The notes under the pieces were generated by a model. It was not told the DNA's origin, searched no databases, and saw nothing but the letters and a program-made list of their open reading frames with translations. A DNA stretch of 64,000 bases, taken from Campylobacter concisus UNSWCS (GTDB lineage: Bacteria > Campylobacterota > Campylobacteria > Campylobacterales > Campylobacteraceae). The stretch spans positions 42,023 through 106,022 of the forward strand of contig NZ_ANNG01000011.1 of NCBI RefSeq assembly GCF_000466685.1, in the 5' to 3' direction. The first letter of the stretch is position 1; each line of letters begins with the position of its first letter. Below are positions 18,665 to 29,061 of the stretch, piece after piece. Both the position numbers and the translations under genes were made by a program.

Positions 18665-20640
18665 TTAAAGATCAACTGTTATTGTGTTTTCTATATCGAT
18701 CTTCACAGTCATCGGGGCTGAAAGTTCGCCAGTGTCGTCGTTTAGCACCCTAACTAGTTTGCTTTCATATCTAGTGTAGCCAGCTTGTGCGCCACTTTGA
18801 TCACTTGAGACGCTAAAGCCATCAAGTGAAAGCGAATTTCCGCTTGTATTGCCGCTTGTAAATTTAAGCACCACATCCTTATCGTCCGTGATATCAAGAA
18901 CGTCTTGTGCGTTTATGTTTTTGATATGTACGCCAGAGCCGTCACCGCTGATACCGTCGCGGCTTACGCTCTGTCTTGTGTCAAATGAAATTTCTTCTAT
19001 ATTATTTATCTTAGCGTCGAGCTCGCCGTTAGCAAGTGCCCTAAAGTCGATAGTCTCAGCCTGGCCTTGTGTGGCAAGCTTTAGCGTGTCATAGCCTTCG
19101 CCGCCATCAACTACGCCATTAAAGTTGTTCGCGCTCATTATTATCGTGTCGTCACCGCTTCCGCCATTTATATGGTAGGTGCCTTGCTTGCTGATGGTTA
19201 TTATCTCGTCATTGCCAGCTCCAGCGTCGATATTTAAATTTTGCCTTACATTTGTATAGTAGCTAGTTACCGGTCCTGCTGATAAAACATCATCGCCGTC
19301 ACCTAAATATATGGTGGCATTTGTGCCGCCAGCTCTATCTGAGATAAAGACTTCGTCATTGCCGCCAGCTAGATCGATCAGGTTGTTTCCTGCTGCGTTT
19401 ATAAAACTTGCATAATCAGCATTGTCGCTTCCAAGCACGGTATTGTCAGCTTGTGAGATGAAAGAGTCATCTTTGTCGTTTATCCCCCACGCTGACCCAG
19501 CGTCTGAATACGACCTACCGCCTATTTTTACCTCTATGCTAGATGAGTGGCTGCCGTCCACCACATTGTGACCAGACACTGCGTAAAGGCTGGCATTTAG
19601 CCTGCTTCCGCCAGATAAGATGGTGTTATCACCACTTGTAGCATCGCTCTCGATAGAGGCTGAAATGTAGGGTCATTTGTCTCAAAGCTTATGATATTGT
19701 TGCCTGAAGCGTTGCTAAGTGCTACGGTGTCATCAACAAAAGGATCACCAGGCGCTATATCATCGCCGCCACCTAAGACGACATTGTTGCCTGATGAGCC
19801 ACCTAATAGTGCAGTTTCCCTTCCGCCTATTCTTAGATCGACTAGGTTATCGTTGGTTGTGTTTTTTATGTCCATCCAGTCAAGGTGATTAGTCGCGACT
19901 GCCTTGTTTGTCTTGTCTAAAAAGCCATCTGGCATTTTCTTATAGATGCTCCATGAGTTCTCTTTGGTAAAAGTTTCGTTATCGTATGTTGCGTTTTTAG
20001 CTATCTCGATCTTAGCTTTTGCCTCATCAACCCTTGCTTTTACGATATTTGTTATCTCTAACTCTGTGGCTGCAAATTTGGCAAATATCTCTTTATCAAC
20101 GTGTAAAATTTCTATCTCATCAGGTTTTGCTGTGCCGCTTGCACCAGCATCTGCGTAGCCTGATACAGAGCTCACGCTTGGTGCTTCAGCTCTTGATATG
20201 TCGCTTAGATTTTGAAAATTTGCATTTATGTTTGAGTAGTGACCACCTTGAGCAAAGCTAGCTGCTCCAAGACTAACGCCACCACCACTAGCGTTACCAC
20301 CAGCTTGGTTTCCACCAGCTGCTGTCTCTTCTAAATTCGTTAAATTTTCACCTTTTAAGATGGCTTGTTGTAAGCTAGCGATCTCGTCGTTGCCGCTACT
20401 TTGTGCGCTAGAGCTATCATCTGCAAAATTTGTAAGATCGATACGCTTTCCAGTAAAAACTTTGTCCGCTCCACCCACTTTGGCAACTTCAACTTTAAAA
20501 TTTACATCATCTGAGATAATAGTATCATTTTGCAAGAGTATATCGCCTACATTTAGGGCTCTCTCCTCTTTTGTTAGGTTGTTTACAACCTTCGCATTTT
20601 TGTCTGATACGCTTTTTACAACGCCTATAATACTTGCCAT
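18665..20640 (-). pseudogene. RTX-type surface protein with N-terminal retention module, split by one frameshift
   Basis: The ATG at 20640 (after AAGGGGAATTT) opens with MASIIGVVKSVSDKNAKVVN and AFNVGDILLQ-like KEERALNVGDILLQNDTI. That is the retention module found at the N-terminus of LapA-like type I-secreted adhesins. Gly/Asp-rich calcium-binding RTX repeats follow (GGGDD, GGNDEVF, LGDGDDVLSAG, GAGNDEII, GGSGDDTIIM, GGEGYDTLKLA), then a beta-rich end. The frame breaks in an A run at 19663-19665 (TTT on the coding strand). One extra T would restore DPTFSASIESD and join the two open frames (19597-20640 and 18665-about 19660) into about 659 codons. This may be a pseudogene, phase variation or a sequencing error. 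No type I secretion genes are in the window. Confidence 0.75.
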
Positions 20641-20691
20641 AAATTCCCCTTTTATGTAGTTTTTTAGCTTAATTATAGCTTTTTGAGAATA

Positions 20692-20743
20692 TGTCACAAT
20701 TGTACTAGAGTACAATATAACGTTATATTATAAAATGTCACAA
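20692..20743 (-). promoter_or_regulatory. Nested palindromes in the RTX gene promoter region
   Basis: A direct repeat TGTCACAA (about 20693 and 20737) encloses two adjacent palindromes: TTGTACT-AG-AGTACAA (20700-20715) and ATATAACGTTATAT (20715-20728). The second overlaps TATAAT-like -10 sequence for the minus-strand RTX gene. This is more symmetry than expected in AT-rich DNA and suggests an operator. Confidence 0.45.
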
Positions 20744-20883
20744 ATAGCTTCTTAAATAGATATAAAATGCGTAGTATTAGGGATATACTTTGAAAGATAT
20801 AGTAAAATTAACAAAATAAAAAGGCAACAAAGTGTTGTAATATGAGGTAAATTTTTCTAAAAATAAAATTTAAATTTTAAAAT

Positions 20884-21672
20884 TTATAAACTCAAAGCCT
20901 CTCGCATAGAAATTTCTATCTTTTTCTCATCGAGGCTGCCATTATAAAATAAATTTAACGCTAAAACTGCTTGATACAAGAGCATATCAGCTCCGTCTTT
21001 GCATGCTAAATTTTGGCTTTTGGCCTCTTTTAAAAATGGCGTTTGCTTGCCGTAAATAACATCAAATGCAAATTTAGCGCTTTTTAAAATGCCATCTAAA
21101 ATCTCTTTTGGTGCTGGCAAAAGGTCATCTTTTAGCCCTGCTGAGGTTGAATTTACCACTAGATCAAATTTATGCTCTTTATAGTCATCCCAGCTAAAGC
21201 ACTCATAGTGATCTTTAAATTTATCAAGTCTTGCCTTGCTTCTATTTAGTATGCAAACATCTATGTTTTGCGATCTAAGTGCGTAGGCTAGGGCGTTTGC
21301 GGTGCCTCCAGCTCCAAGGATGATGGCACTTTTTGCCTCTTTGAAATTTGATATCGCTTTTAAAAAGCCAGGTGCGTCAGTGTTGTAGGCATAAATTTTT
21401 TCATTTTTTAGCACTAAAGTGTTTGCAGAGCCTATTTTTTGGGCTACCTCTGAGGCGTCGTCGGCTAAATTTAGAGCAAATTCTTTATGCGGGAGTGTGA
21501 CATTTGCGCCGTTTAGTTTTAGGGATTTAAATTTATTGATTAGCTCATTGCCATCTTTTAGCAAAACCCTAGTATATAGGGCATCAAGAGCTAGATCGGC
21601 AATGGCTTTGTTGTGTAGTCTTGGAGATACGGAGTGAGCTATCGGATCTCCAAAAACTGCGAAGGTTTTCAT
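20884..21672 (-). CDS. aroE: Shikimate dehydrogenase
   Basis: 262 residues. It reduces 3-dehydroshikimate to shikimate with NADPH. The N-terminal FGDPIAHSVSPRLHNKAI binds shikimate; NVTLPHKE holds the catalytic Lys; NTDAPGFLKAI holds the catalytic Asp; IILGAGGTANALAYAL is the nucleotide-binding loop. It overlaps the SPOR gene start-to-stop by 4 bases and is the last gene of the gatC operon, with no further gene for 240 bases. Confidence 0.96.
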   Translation of the reverse strand: MKTFAVFGDPIAHSVSPRLHNKAIADLALDALYTRVLLKDGNELINKFKSLKLNGANVTLPHKEFALNLADDASEVAQKIGSANTLVLKNEKIYAYNTDAPGFLKAISNFKEAKSAIILGAGGTANALAYALRSQNIDVCILNRSKARLDKFKDHYECFSWDDYKEHKFDLVVNSTSAGLKDDLLPAPKEILDGILKSAKFAFDVIYGKQTPFLKEAKSQNLACKDGADMLLYQAVLALNLFYNGSLDEKKIEISMREALSL

Positions 21673-22562
21673 TTTGCTCTAAAGACAAAAGCGTCTTTAT
21701 TGACATCTTTTCTTATGTCATTTACAGCTTTTTGTAGCCCTTTTTCATCAAATGGACCAACTAAAATTTTAGTTAGCTCGCCAGCTTTTATAGTTTTGTA
21801 GCTATAGCCTTTGGCTGCTATTTTTTTCATATAGTCGGCATTTGGGTTAAATTTACTAGTTGCAAATACTTGAACATAAGAGCCTTTTGCGACGCTCTCA
21901 GCTTTTGCTGGAGCTTCAGCTTTTTTCTCTACTTTTTCAGCTTTTGCTGGAGCTTCAGCCTTTTTTTCTACCTTTGTTTCAGGTTTTTTCTCAGCTTTAG
22001 TTTCAGCTTTTTTCTCTATTTTTGCCTCAGTTTTGGATGGCTTTGCTTCAGGCTTTTTATCTGCTTTAGCTTCGCTTTTTGTTTCAGCTTTTTTGGCTGG
22101 AGCCTCTATCTTTGTCTCAGCTTTTTTAGGCGCTTCAGCTGGATGCTCGACAGCTTTTACCACCTCTTTTGGCTCTTCAGTTTTAGGAGCTGATTTTGCA
22201 CCTTCTTTATCTTTTAGCTTTTTGATCATATCTTCAAAATCATCTTGTTGCTTGTTTTCAGGCACGATAGGCACTTGCTCGAAAAGTTGTGTATCGCCTT
22301 TTTTAACATCTGAATTTGTATCTTGTGCAGGTACCTGCGTATCGACTGGCTGCTCTGCTGGCACTGGAGGCAGAACTAGTCTTGAGTCGGCTTCATTTTG
22401 TGCTTGTGCTGAGTCGCTTGAGTTTATAAGCTTCATGGCTACGATGATGATTAAAAATAGTATAACAAGAGCTGCTATAAACATAAGAAGTTTCTTTAGT
22501 TTTGCACCCTTTGCCTCATCATCTTTTTCTAAAAGTATATCTTTTAACTCTTCGTTTTCCAT
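21669..22562 (-). CDS. SPOR-domain membrane protein with Lys/Ala/Glu/Pro-rich linker
   Basis: 297 residues: a cytoplasmic start, one membrane helix (about 24-44, LLMFIAALVILFLIIIVAMKLI), a long periplasmic low-complexity linker of KKAE/APAK/KPEA repeats (about 115-225) and a C-terminal SPOR domain (GSYVQVFATSKFNPNADYMKKI...KILVGPFDEKGLQKAVNDIRK). SPOR domains bind denuded peptidoglycan at the septum, so a cell-division or wall-binding role is likely. The repeat VEKKAEAPAKAE occurs twice in a row. It matches the C. jejuni gene between DUF1882 and aroE. Confidence 0.88.
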   Translation of the reverse strand: MENEELKDILLEKDDEAKGAKLKKLLMFIAALVILFLIIIVAMKLINSSDSAQAQNEADSRLVLPPVPAEQPVDTQVPAQDTNSDVKKGDTQLFEQVPIVPENKQQDDFEDMIKKLKDKEGAKSAPKTEEPKEVVKAVEHPAEAPKKAETKIEAPAKKAETKSEAKADKKPEAKPSKTEAKIEKKAETKAEKKPETKVEKKAEAPAKAEKVEKKAEAPAKAESVAKGSYVQVFATSKFNPNADYMKKIAAKGYSYKTIKAGELTKILVGPFDEKGLQKAVNDIRKDVNKDAFVFRAK

Positions 22563-22571
22563 TATTTCTCC

Positions 22572-23117
22572 TTACATATATTTTGACCAACTTGCCCCAC
22601 GCTCTTTTTGATAGAGGTTATATGGCAAAGTTAGGATGTTAAATTCTTTTGGCATATCTTGATTAGGAAACATTCTCCACTCTTTGGCTAACTTTTGTGA
22701 GAGCTTTGTGCTTAGCATATTTGCAAGCATGCAAGCTTCATTTAGTGTAGTGTGACCTTTATGCACATAAAGGTGCAAATGCCCAGGTGTCTTGGTCTCG
22801 TAGGCTGTGAAATTTATAAAGCCTTCTTCTCTTAAAAGAAGCTGCGCTCTATGCCAAAATCTATCTGGAGTTCTGCCGTTGTAGTCAAAGACTATATTTT
22901 CAACCTTATCACTTGCATTGATTAGCGAGTGGGCGATTATAGCTTTGCCCTCCTCATGCTCTTTCATGACACTATAAGTTAGTGGTTCGTTGATCTTTTC
23001 AAATTTATCAAAGAAAATTTTACCCTTATACTCTATCTTATTGACGATCGTGTCACGTTTGATGTAGTAGTGGGTCGTTATTATCTTTATAAGAGATGTA
23101 TCAATACTTTGCATCAA
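22572..23117 (-). CDS. DUF1882 protein
   Basis: 181 residues, matching the epsilonproteobacterial DUF1882 family (C. jejuni gene between glyA and the SPOR gene). It contains an N-terminal [21 protein letters not shown] segment and [24 protein letters not shown], with several histidines. No transmembrane segment or signal is seen. Function is unknown. The start overlaps glyA by 4 bases and the next gene begins 9 bases after it, so it is within the operon. Confidence 0.78.
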   Translation of the reverse strand: MMQSIDTSLIKIITTHYYIKRDTIVNKIEYKGKIFFDKFEKINEPLTYSVMKEHEEGKAIIAHSLINASDKVENIVFDYNGRTPDRFWHRAQLLLREEGFINFTAYETKTPGHLHLYVHKGHTTLNEACMLANMLSTKLSQKLAKEWRMFPNQDMPKEFNILTLPYNLYQKERGASWSKYM

Positions 23118-24358
23118 TATGTCGCTTTATCGTAGATTATAAATTTATGAGCTAGCTCTTTTAGCTCGCCATTGATCTTCTCTTGTAAAGATGCATTGTT
23201 GATGTCGCTTAGAACGTCGGCGATCTTGTTTGCTATTAGCTCAAATTCAGCCTCTTTCATACCACGAGCTGTAAGGGCTGGGCTACCTACACGTATGCCG
23301 CTTGTGATAAACGGACTTCTTGTCTCGCCTGGAACTGTGTTTTTATTTACAGTTATGCCAGCATTTCCAAGAGCGATGTCCGCGTCTTTTCCACTAAATT
23401 CGCGGTTTAGAAAGCTCATTAGGATTAGGTGGTTATCAGTGCCGCCACTTACTAGATCAAAGCCTCTGCTTATTAGCACTTCGCCAAGTTTTTTAGCATT
23501 TGCTTTTACTTGTTTGGCGTAAATTTTCCACTCAGGGCTAAGGTTGTGCTTAAAGCCAACTGCCTTTGCAGCGATGACGTGAACTAGTGGGCCGCCCTGA
23601 ATTCCAGGGAATATAGAAGAGTTTATCTTTTTGGCGTACTCTTCGTTGTTTGTCATGATGATGCCACCTCTTGGGCCTCTTAGAGTTTTATGCGTAGTTG
23701 AACTTACGACGTCGCAGTGTGGGAAAGGATTTTGATGTTCACCAGCTACTACAAGGCCAGCGATGTGAGCAACGTCTGCAAAGAGTATCGCGCCAACAGC
23801 GTCAGCTATCTCTCTAAATTTCTTAAATTCAATCTCTCTTGTGTATGCGCTAGCGCCACAAACGATCATTTTTGGTTTTACTATCTTTGTGATATCCATA
23901 ACTCTATCGTAGTTTATGCGACCATCAAGCTCGACGCCATAAAAGAAGCTCTCATACATCTTACCAGAGCTGCTTACCTTTGCGCCGTGAGTTAGGTGTC
24001 CGCCGTGGCTTAGATCCATGCCTAAAATTTTATCACCTGGGTTAAGCAAAGCACCATAAACGCCTTGGTTTGCCTGAGAGCCAGAGTTTGGCTGAACGTT
24101 TGCAAATTCGCATCCAAAGAGCTCTTTACATCTATCGATCGCGATTTGCTCGATCTCATCGACAAATTCACAGCCACCATAATATCTCTTTCCAGGGTAG
24201 CCCTCAGCGTATTTGTTTGTTAGGATTGAGCCCATCACTTCCATGACTTCTGGATATGTGAAGTTTTCGCTAGCGATCATCTCAAGGTGATCACACTGGC
24301 GTTTTAACTCTAAATTTACTAGGTCGTAAATATCTTTATCGTAGCTTTGCAAACTCAT
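23114..24358 (-). CDS. glyA: Serine hydroxymethyltransferase
   Basis: 414 residues, full length. This PLP enzyme interconverts serine and glycine and charges tetrahydrofolate with one-carbon units. Motifs: [50 protein letters not shown] and the PLP-lysine segment [16 protein letters not shown]. It overlaps lysS by 4 bases. Confidence 0.98.
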   Translation of the reverse strand: MSLQSYDKDIYDLVNLELKRQCDHLEMIASENFTYPEVMEVMGSILTNKYAEGYPGKRYYGGCEFVDEIEQIAIDRCKELFGCEFANVQPNSGSQANQGVYGALLNPGDKILGMDLSHGGHLTHGAKVSSSGKMYESFFYGVELDGRINYDRVMDITKIVKPKMIVCGASAYTREIEFKKFREIADAVGAILFADVAHIAGLVVAGEHQNPFPHCDVVSSTTHKTLRGPRGGIIMTNNEEYAKKINSSIFPGIQGGPLVHVIAAKAVGFKHNLSPEWKIYAKQVKANAKKLGEVLISRGFDLVSGGTDNHLILMSFLNREFSGKDADIALGNAGITVNKNTVPGETRSPFITSGIRVGSPALTARGMKEAEFELIANKIADVLSDINNASLQEKINGELKELAHKFIIYDKATY

Positions 24359-25866
24359 TTTTCGTTCTCCTTTGTCTCAGTTTTTAGTGGCCTCATCGCT
24401 GGGAAGAGGACAACGTCGCGGATTGATTTTTTATCTGTTAGAAGCATCACAAGTCTATCGATGCCTATGCCTTCGCCTGCAACTGGCGGCATGCCGTATC
24501 CTAGGGCTTTTACATAGTCCTCGTCCATCTCGTGAGCCTCGTCATCGCCTGCGTTTTTAGCATCGATTTGCGCTTTAAAGCGGTTGTATTGATCGATTGG
24601 ATCATTTAGCTCGTTAAAGCCATTTGCTAGCTCACGACCTGCGATAAATAGCTCAAATCTCTCTGCCACATCAGGATTTGTGTCGCTTCTTCTTGAAAGT
24701 GGGCTTATAGAGATCGGATAGTCGATGACGAAAGTTGGGTGGATGAGCTTGCTCTCTACGTAGTTGTCAAAGAGTTCAGCCTGCAAGTGGCCAAGGTCAA
24801 GCTTCTCGTTTGCTTCAAAGCCATCAGCTCTTAGTTTTGTTAAAATTTTAGCCTTGTCGCTTACGACATCTTCAGCAAGTCCGCCTATCTCAACTAAGGC
24901 TTTTTTATAGCTTATGCGTTTAAATGGCTTGCTAAAATCAATCTCCATACCATCAAAATTTATCACTTTCTCCATGCCAAGTTTTTCTAAAATGACATTA
25001 AATAGATCCTCTGTGATGCCCATTAGATCGTGGTAGTTGTGATATGCCCAGTAAAACTCGATACTTGTAAATTCAGGGTTGTGGGTTAGGTCCATACCCT
25101 CATTTCTGAAGTTTCTATTCATTTCATAAACAGCCTCAAAACCGCCAACTACAAGACGTTTTAGATATAGCTCGGGAGCGATTCTTAGGTATCTCTCAAC
25201 TCCAAGAGCGTTATGAAATGTCACAAATGGTTTTGCATTTGCGCCGCCAGCTATTGGGTGAAGCATCGGAGTTTCAACCTCTAAAAAGCCCTTTTCTTCA
25301 AAAAATCTTCTAATCGTGCTTATAATCACCGAGCGCTTTTTAAAATCAGCCCTAACTTCAGGGTTCATTATCATATCAAGGTATCTTTGGCGGTATCTTG
25401 TCTCAACATCAACTAGCCCGTGGTACTTCTCTGGAAGCGGACTTATTGATTTTGTAGCTAAGCTAAGCTCATTTACATGCATTGAAAATTCGCCAGTTTT
25501 TGTTATAAAAGCGTAGCCTCTAACATAGACGATATCGCCTATTTCTACATATTTTTTAACGATTTTAAACCACTCTGGATCAAGCGTCTTATTGCTAAAG
25601 TAAATTTGTAAATTTCCATTTTCGTCTTCGATGTTTGCAAAGACCGCTTTACCAGCGTCGCGGATCAGCTTTATCCTGCCTGCAAGGCCAACTAGTTGAC
25701 CCTCTGCTTTTTTCTCTTCTGTATCTTTTATATAGTTAAATTTAAGTCTAAATTTAGAGATATTCATATCTCTTCTAAGAAAATGTGGATACGGATTTAT
25801 GCCTAAATTTCTAAGCTCATCTATGCTTTCTAATCTTTGAATTTCATGTTGGTTGTCAAATATCAC
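24355..25866 (-). CDS. lysS: Lysyl-tRNA synthetase (class II)
   Basis: 503 residues. It has an N-terminal OB-fold anticodon domain ([21 protein letters not shown]) and a class II catalytic core: motif 2 [23 protein letters not shown] and motif 3 [20 protein letters not shown]. It charges tRNA-Lys. The start lies 2 bases from the fur stop, within the operon. Confidence 0.98.
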   Translation of the reverse strand: MIFDNQHEIQRLESIDELRNLGINPYPHFLRRDMNISKFRLKFNYIKDTEEKKAEGQLVGLAGRIKLIRDAGKAVFANIEDENGNLQIYFSNKTLDPEWFKIVKKYVEIGDIVYVRGYAFITKTGEFSMHVNELSLATKSISPLPEKYHGLVDVETRYRQRYLDMIMNPEVRADFKKRSVIISTIRRFFEEKGFLEVETPMLHPIAGGANAKPFVTFHNALGVERYLRIAPELYLKRLVVGGFEAVYEMNRNFRNEGMDLTHNPEFTSIEFYWAYHNYHDLMGITEDLFNVILEKLGMEKVINFDGMEIDFSKPFKRISYKKALVEIGGLAEDVVSDKAKILTKLRADGFEANEKLDLGHLQAELFDNYVESKLIHPTFVIDYPISISPLSRRSDTNPDVAERFELFIAGRELANGFNELNDPIDQYNRFKAQIDAKNAGDDEAHEMDEDYVKALGYGMPPVAGEGIGIDRLVMLLTDKKSIRDVVLFPAMRPLKTETKENEK

Positions 25867-25867
25867 C

Positions 25868-26335
25868 TTACTTTCCCTTTATATTATTTTTTGAACATTT
25901 TTCGCAAATTCCATAAAGCTGCATCATGTGACCAGTTAGTTTAAAGCCATGCTCTTTTGCAATGCTTATTTGCCTTTTTTCTATCATAGGATCTTCAAAC
26001 TCTATGATAAGGCCGCACTTTCTGCATATCATGTGGTCATGGTGTGGCTTTGTGGCAAGCTCAAATTTCTTGCCTTGTGAGCCAAAACTGATAGATGTTA
26101 CCATCTCTGATTCTTCAAGTAAATTTAGCGTTCTATAAACAGTTGCGATGCCGATATTTAGCTCAGGGTAGGTCTCTTTTATAAAAAGATATAGCCTCTC
26201 TGGCGTAAAGTGTTCGTCGTTGTTATAAAGCGTTTTTAGCAAAATTTCACGCTGTTTTGTATATTTTAAACCGTTGTCGCGAAGAACTCTTTTAAATTTC
26301 TCAAGCAAGGCATCATATTCTAAATTTTCTATCAT
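25868..26335 (-). CDS. fur: Ferric uptake regulator
   Basis: 155 residues of the Fur family. The winged helix ([32 protein letters not shown]) is followed by the metal-binding [18 protein letters not shown] and C-terminal CEKCSKN, which with the first CxxC forms the structural zinc site. It represses iron uptake genes when iron is present. It is embedded in the gatC-aroE operon with a 4-base overlap to cvpA, as in C. jejuni, so no private promoter is needed. Confidence 0.95.
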   Translation of the reverse strand: MIENLEYDALLEKFKRVLRDNGLKYTKQREILLKTLYNNDEHFTPERLYLFIKETYPELNIGIATVYRTLNLLEESEMVTSISFGSQGKKFELATKPHHDHMICRKCGLIIEFEDPMIEKRQISIAKEHGFKLTGHMMQLYGICEKCSKNNIKGK

Positions 26336-26952
26336 TTTTCTTCCCCTTTAGTGGCGTTTGTGTCGGTGTTTATGCTTGCATTTGCATCCATTGATATAAA
26401 TGCATCACTCTTGTTTGTATCCTTTGGTCTTACTACCATCTCATCTAGCTCATTTTTGATGTTTTTCACATTGATATTTGTTATCCATCTACCAGTTTCA
26501 AGTAGGAGCGGATAGACCTTGCTATTTGTAAAGTATGGCTCGATCATTTTATTTAGCGAAGTGCCTGACATTACGGCAACGACTGCTGAAAATGTGAGGA
26601 AAATTTTGCCACTTCCCATGACAAATCCACCAAGTCTGTCTAAAAAGCCAAGTCCGCTTACTGAGACTATCTTTGATAAAAATTTGCCAACTAGCAGACA
26701 AACTAGCCAAAAAACTAGCCAAAGTCCGATAAATGCGACAAATTGTAAAAATGAAGGATTTTCAAATTTATAGATATTTTTACTTATGAAGCTCTCAGCT
26801 ACATCTGAAAATCTACTAGCGACAACTAGGCCACCTATTAGCCCGATAAGCCCAAATGCCTCTTTTATAAGCCCGTTTATTATGCCTTTTACACCAAGTA
26901 TCAGGACAAGGGCGATGACGATAATGTCAAACCAAGTTACTAAATCCATCAT
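26332..26952 (-). CDS. cvpA: CvpA family inner-membrane protein
   Basis: 206 residues with four predicted membrane helices (starting [39 protein letters not shown]) and the CvpA pattern of conserved Gly. The C-terminal 60 residues are hydrophilic. The family is known as colicin V production and biofilm-associated proteins; the mechanism is unclear. It overlaps pilT and fur by 4 bases each. Confidence 0.85.
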   Translation of the reverse strand: MMDLVTWFDIIVIALVLILGVKGIINGLIKEAFGLIGLIGGLVVASRFSDVAESFISKNIYKFENPSFLQFVAFIGLWLVFWLVCLLVGKFLSKIVSVSGLGFLDRLGGFVMGSGKIFLTFSAVVAVMSGTSLNKMIEPYFTNSKVYPLLLETGRWITNINVKNIKNELDEMVVRPKDTNKSDAFISMDANASINTDTNATKGEEK

Positions 26953-28082
26953 ACAGTTCCTATTAAATTTTGAAGTTCTTGCTGGCTAGTTGAGTAGGCT
27001 AGCGCGTTTTCTTTTGTGATCAAGCCCTCTTTTAGCGCTTTCATCAGTGCTTGAGTCTGCGTGCTCATGCCAGTTTGTTGCTGATTTAGCTGCATTTGAG
27101 AGTAAATTTGATGCACTTTGTTTTCGCGTATCAAGTTTGAAATCGCCATGTTATTTATCAAAATTTCATGCACAGCGCACCTTCCGCCGCCTATTTTTGG
27201 GATCAGACTTTGTGAGATGACAGCAGTTAGCGAAACGCTAAGCATATTTCTTACTTGAAGCTGCTCGCTTCCATCGAAGCTATCAACGATCCTATTTATA
27301 GTTTGTATGGCTGAGTTTGTGTGAAGAGTGCCAAAGACTAGGTGTCCAGTCTCAGCTGCCCCTATAGCCGTAGAGACCGTCTCTTTGTCTCTCATCTCGC
27401 CAACAAGTATGATATCTGGGTCTTCACGAAGTGCAAATTTTAGTGCCTTTGAGTAAGAGTGCGTGTCGGTGCCAACATTTCTATGTGAAAATAGGGCTTT
27501 TTTGTTGTTGTGCACAAACTCTACTGGGTCCTCAACGGTGATGATGTGCTTTCTATAATTTAAATTTATCTCATTAAGCATCGCAGCAAGCGTCGTTGAT
27601 TTACCACTGCCTGTTGGTCCAGTAACCAGGATAAGGCCTTTTTCTCGTTTGATGATATATTTAAAAATTTGTGGTGCATTTAGCTCATCAAGCGAAGGGA
27701 TGTTGATAGGTATGATACGAAAAGCTGCCGCTAGATCGCCATTCATCGTGTAGTAGTAGTTGCCACGAAAGCGGCCGATATTTGGAAGCTCTATGGCAAA
27801 GTCAAGCTCTTTGTTGTTCTCAAGTTCGCTTTTTTGGGCGTCTGTGATTAGAGCGTAGCATAAATTTTCTATATCTTTGCCACTTAGAACGCCAAATTCA
27901 AGCGGTCTTAAAGTGCCATCTATCCTTATTTGAGGCTCAGACCTTGAGACTAGGTGGAGGTCACTGGCTTTATTAAAAACAACGGTTTTTAGAAGCGTTT
28001 GGATGTCACCAGAGAGATTGCTCTCTGATGTTTTGGTTTGGGCATCCGAGCTTTGCGCTCTTAGTTGTTCGATTAGATCCAT
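26949..28082 (-). CDS. pilT: PilT-like retraction ATPase
   Basis: 377 residues of the secretion/type IV pilus ATPase family. N-terminal ASDLHLVSRSEPQIRIDGTL, Walker A LVTGPTGSGKSTTLAAML, Asp box ITVEDPVEFVH, Walker B DIILVGEMRDKET and His box GHLVFGTLHTNSA are all present. The C-terminal AISNLIRENK resembles the AIRNLIRE signature of retraction ATPases, which favours PilT over PilB or GspE. No pilin, pilC or pilM-Q gene is nearby. Its place between gatC and cvpA in a housekeeping operon is unusual. Confidence 0.88.
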   Translation of the reverse strand: MDLIEQLRAQSSDAQTKTSESNLSGDIQTLLKTVVFNKASDLHLVSRSEPQIRIDGTLRPLEFGVLSGKDIENLCYALITDAQKSELENNKELDFAIELPNIGRFRGNYYYTMNGDLAAAFRIIPINIPSLDELNAPQIFKYIIKREKGLILVTGPTGSGKSTTLAAMLNEINLNYRKHIITVEDPVEFVHNNKKALFSHRNVGTDTHSYSKALKFALREDPDIILVGEMRDKETVSTAIGAAETGHLVFGTLHTNSAIQTINRIVDSFDGSEQLQVRNMLSVSLTAVISQSLIPKIGGGRCAVHEILINNMAISNLIRENKVHQIYSQMQLNQQQTGMSTQTQALMKALKEGLITKENALAYSTSQQELQNLIGTV

Positions 28083-28085
28083 ATT

Positions 28086-28373
28086 TTACTCTATGATCTT
28101 TGGCACGGCAAAGAAGTGTCCCTCGCGTGAAGGGGCGTGCTTTAAAATTTCATCGACAACGTCACTTAAATGTGGCTCATCTTCTCTTAATGGAGTGCCA
28201 CCTTTTATAGAGCTAACTACGGCCTCATCGCTGCTTAGATCAAGCTCGTTTAAAATATCGACAAAAGATACGATTTCGCTTAATTGTTTCTTGATCTCTT
28301 CTCTTTTTTCATCATTAATTTGTAATGCGGAGAGTTTTTCTAGTTTATTTAAGAGAGTGTCGTCTATTTGCAT
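28086..28373 (-). CDS. gatC: Asp/Glu-tRNA(Asn/Gln) amidotransferase subunit C
   Basis: 95 residues from ATG 28373 (MQIDDTLLNKLEKLSALQI); the 11-residue upstream extension is not family-like. GatC stabilises GatAB, which makes Gln-tRNA(Gln) and Asn-tRNA(Asn) by transamidation. FVDILNELDL and PLREDEPHLSD are typical. It is the first gene of the nine-gene operon ending at aroE and is divergent from the YfgM-like gene. Confidence 0.92.
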   Translation of the reverse strand: MQIDDTLLNKLEKLSALQINDEKREEIKKQLSEIVSFVDILNELDLSSDEAVVSSIKGGTPLREDEPHLSDVVDEILKHAPSREGHFFAVPKIIE

Positions 28374-28497
28374 TATTAAGCAACCTTTTAATTGATTTTG
28401 AGGCATTATATCACATTCAAGCTTTAATTTTGGGCTACTTTTAATTTAATTATGCTAAAATCTGCGAATTAAAATTTTTTAAAAGCAAGGAAAAACG

Positions 28498-29061
28498 TTG
28501 GCTATAAAAGAAGACTTAACCGAGATAAAAAAAGAGATCGACGCCCAAGAGCAGTTTCTTGAGAGTATGATCAAGGGAGAGCGTTTTTTTAGGAAATACA
28601 AAACTTTGCTGATCGTGCTATGCGTGGCAGCTATCGTCGCTCTCATCGGATTTTACGCTAGTAAGGTTTTAAACGACAACAGAGTTGAGGAGGCAAATTT
28701 AGCCTATTCAAAGCTTATCTTAAATCCAAATGACGCAAGTGCTTTAAATGTTTTAAAGGAGAAAGAGCCAAGCTTATATGCGCTTTTCTCACTTGGGCAA
28801 ATGCTTGATAAAAACGATACAAAGGGCATTAGTGAGCTTGCAAATTTAAAAGTAAATCCGATCGTAAAAGATATCATCCTTTCACAAACTGGCGATGCAA
28901 ATACTCAAATTTTAAGCGAATATAACGCACTTTTAAAAGGTTTTGAGCTTTTAAAACAAAATAAAATCAAAGAGGCAAATGTAGAATTTGACAAGATCGC
29001 ACTTGACTCACAACTACAAACTTTAGTTAAAAATTTAAAACACTATCAGGGAATAAAATAA
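28498..29061 (+). CDS. YfgM-like single-span membrane protein with TPR-like periplasmic domain
   Basis: 187 residues: a cytoplasmic segment of about 35 residues, one membrane helix (about 38-58, TLLIVLCVAAIVALIGFYASKVL) and a helical periplasmic domain with NLAYSKLIL and FELLKQNKIKEANVEFDKIAL, as in YfgM. YfgM is a periplasmic partner of SecYEG and chaperones in E. coli, encoded next to bamB, and a BamB-like gene follows here too. Start TTG; a -10-like TAAAAT lies in the divergent gap. The stop overlaps the next start (TAATG). Confidence 0.65.
   Translation: MAIKEDLTEIKKEIDAQEQFLESMIKGERFFRKYKTLLIVLCVAAIVALIGFYASKVLNDNRVEEANLAYSKLILNPNDASALNVLKEKEPSLYALFSLGQMLDKNDTKGISELANLKVNPIVKDIILSQTGDANTQILSEYNALLKGFELLKQNKIKEANVEFDKIALDSQLQTLVKNLKHYQGIK

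Noticed and set aside
20715..20728. ATATAACGTTATAT as a classical E. coli ModE box
   Set aside because: The half-sites are in the reverse order and directly fused, and the nearby formate/tungstate promoters carry a different shared palindrome.
21890..22200. Tandem DNA repeats in the SPOR gene as a minisatellite
   Set aside because: They encode the Lys/Ala/Glu/Pro-rich linker and are explained by low-complexity protein sequence.
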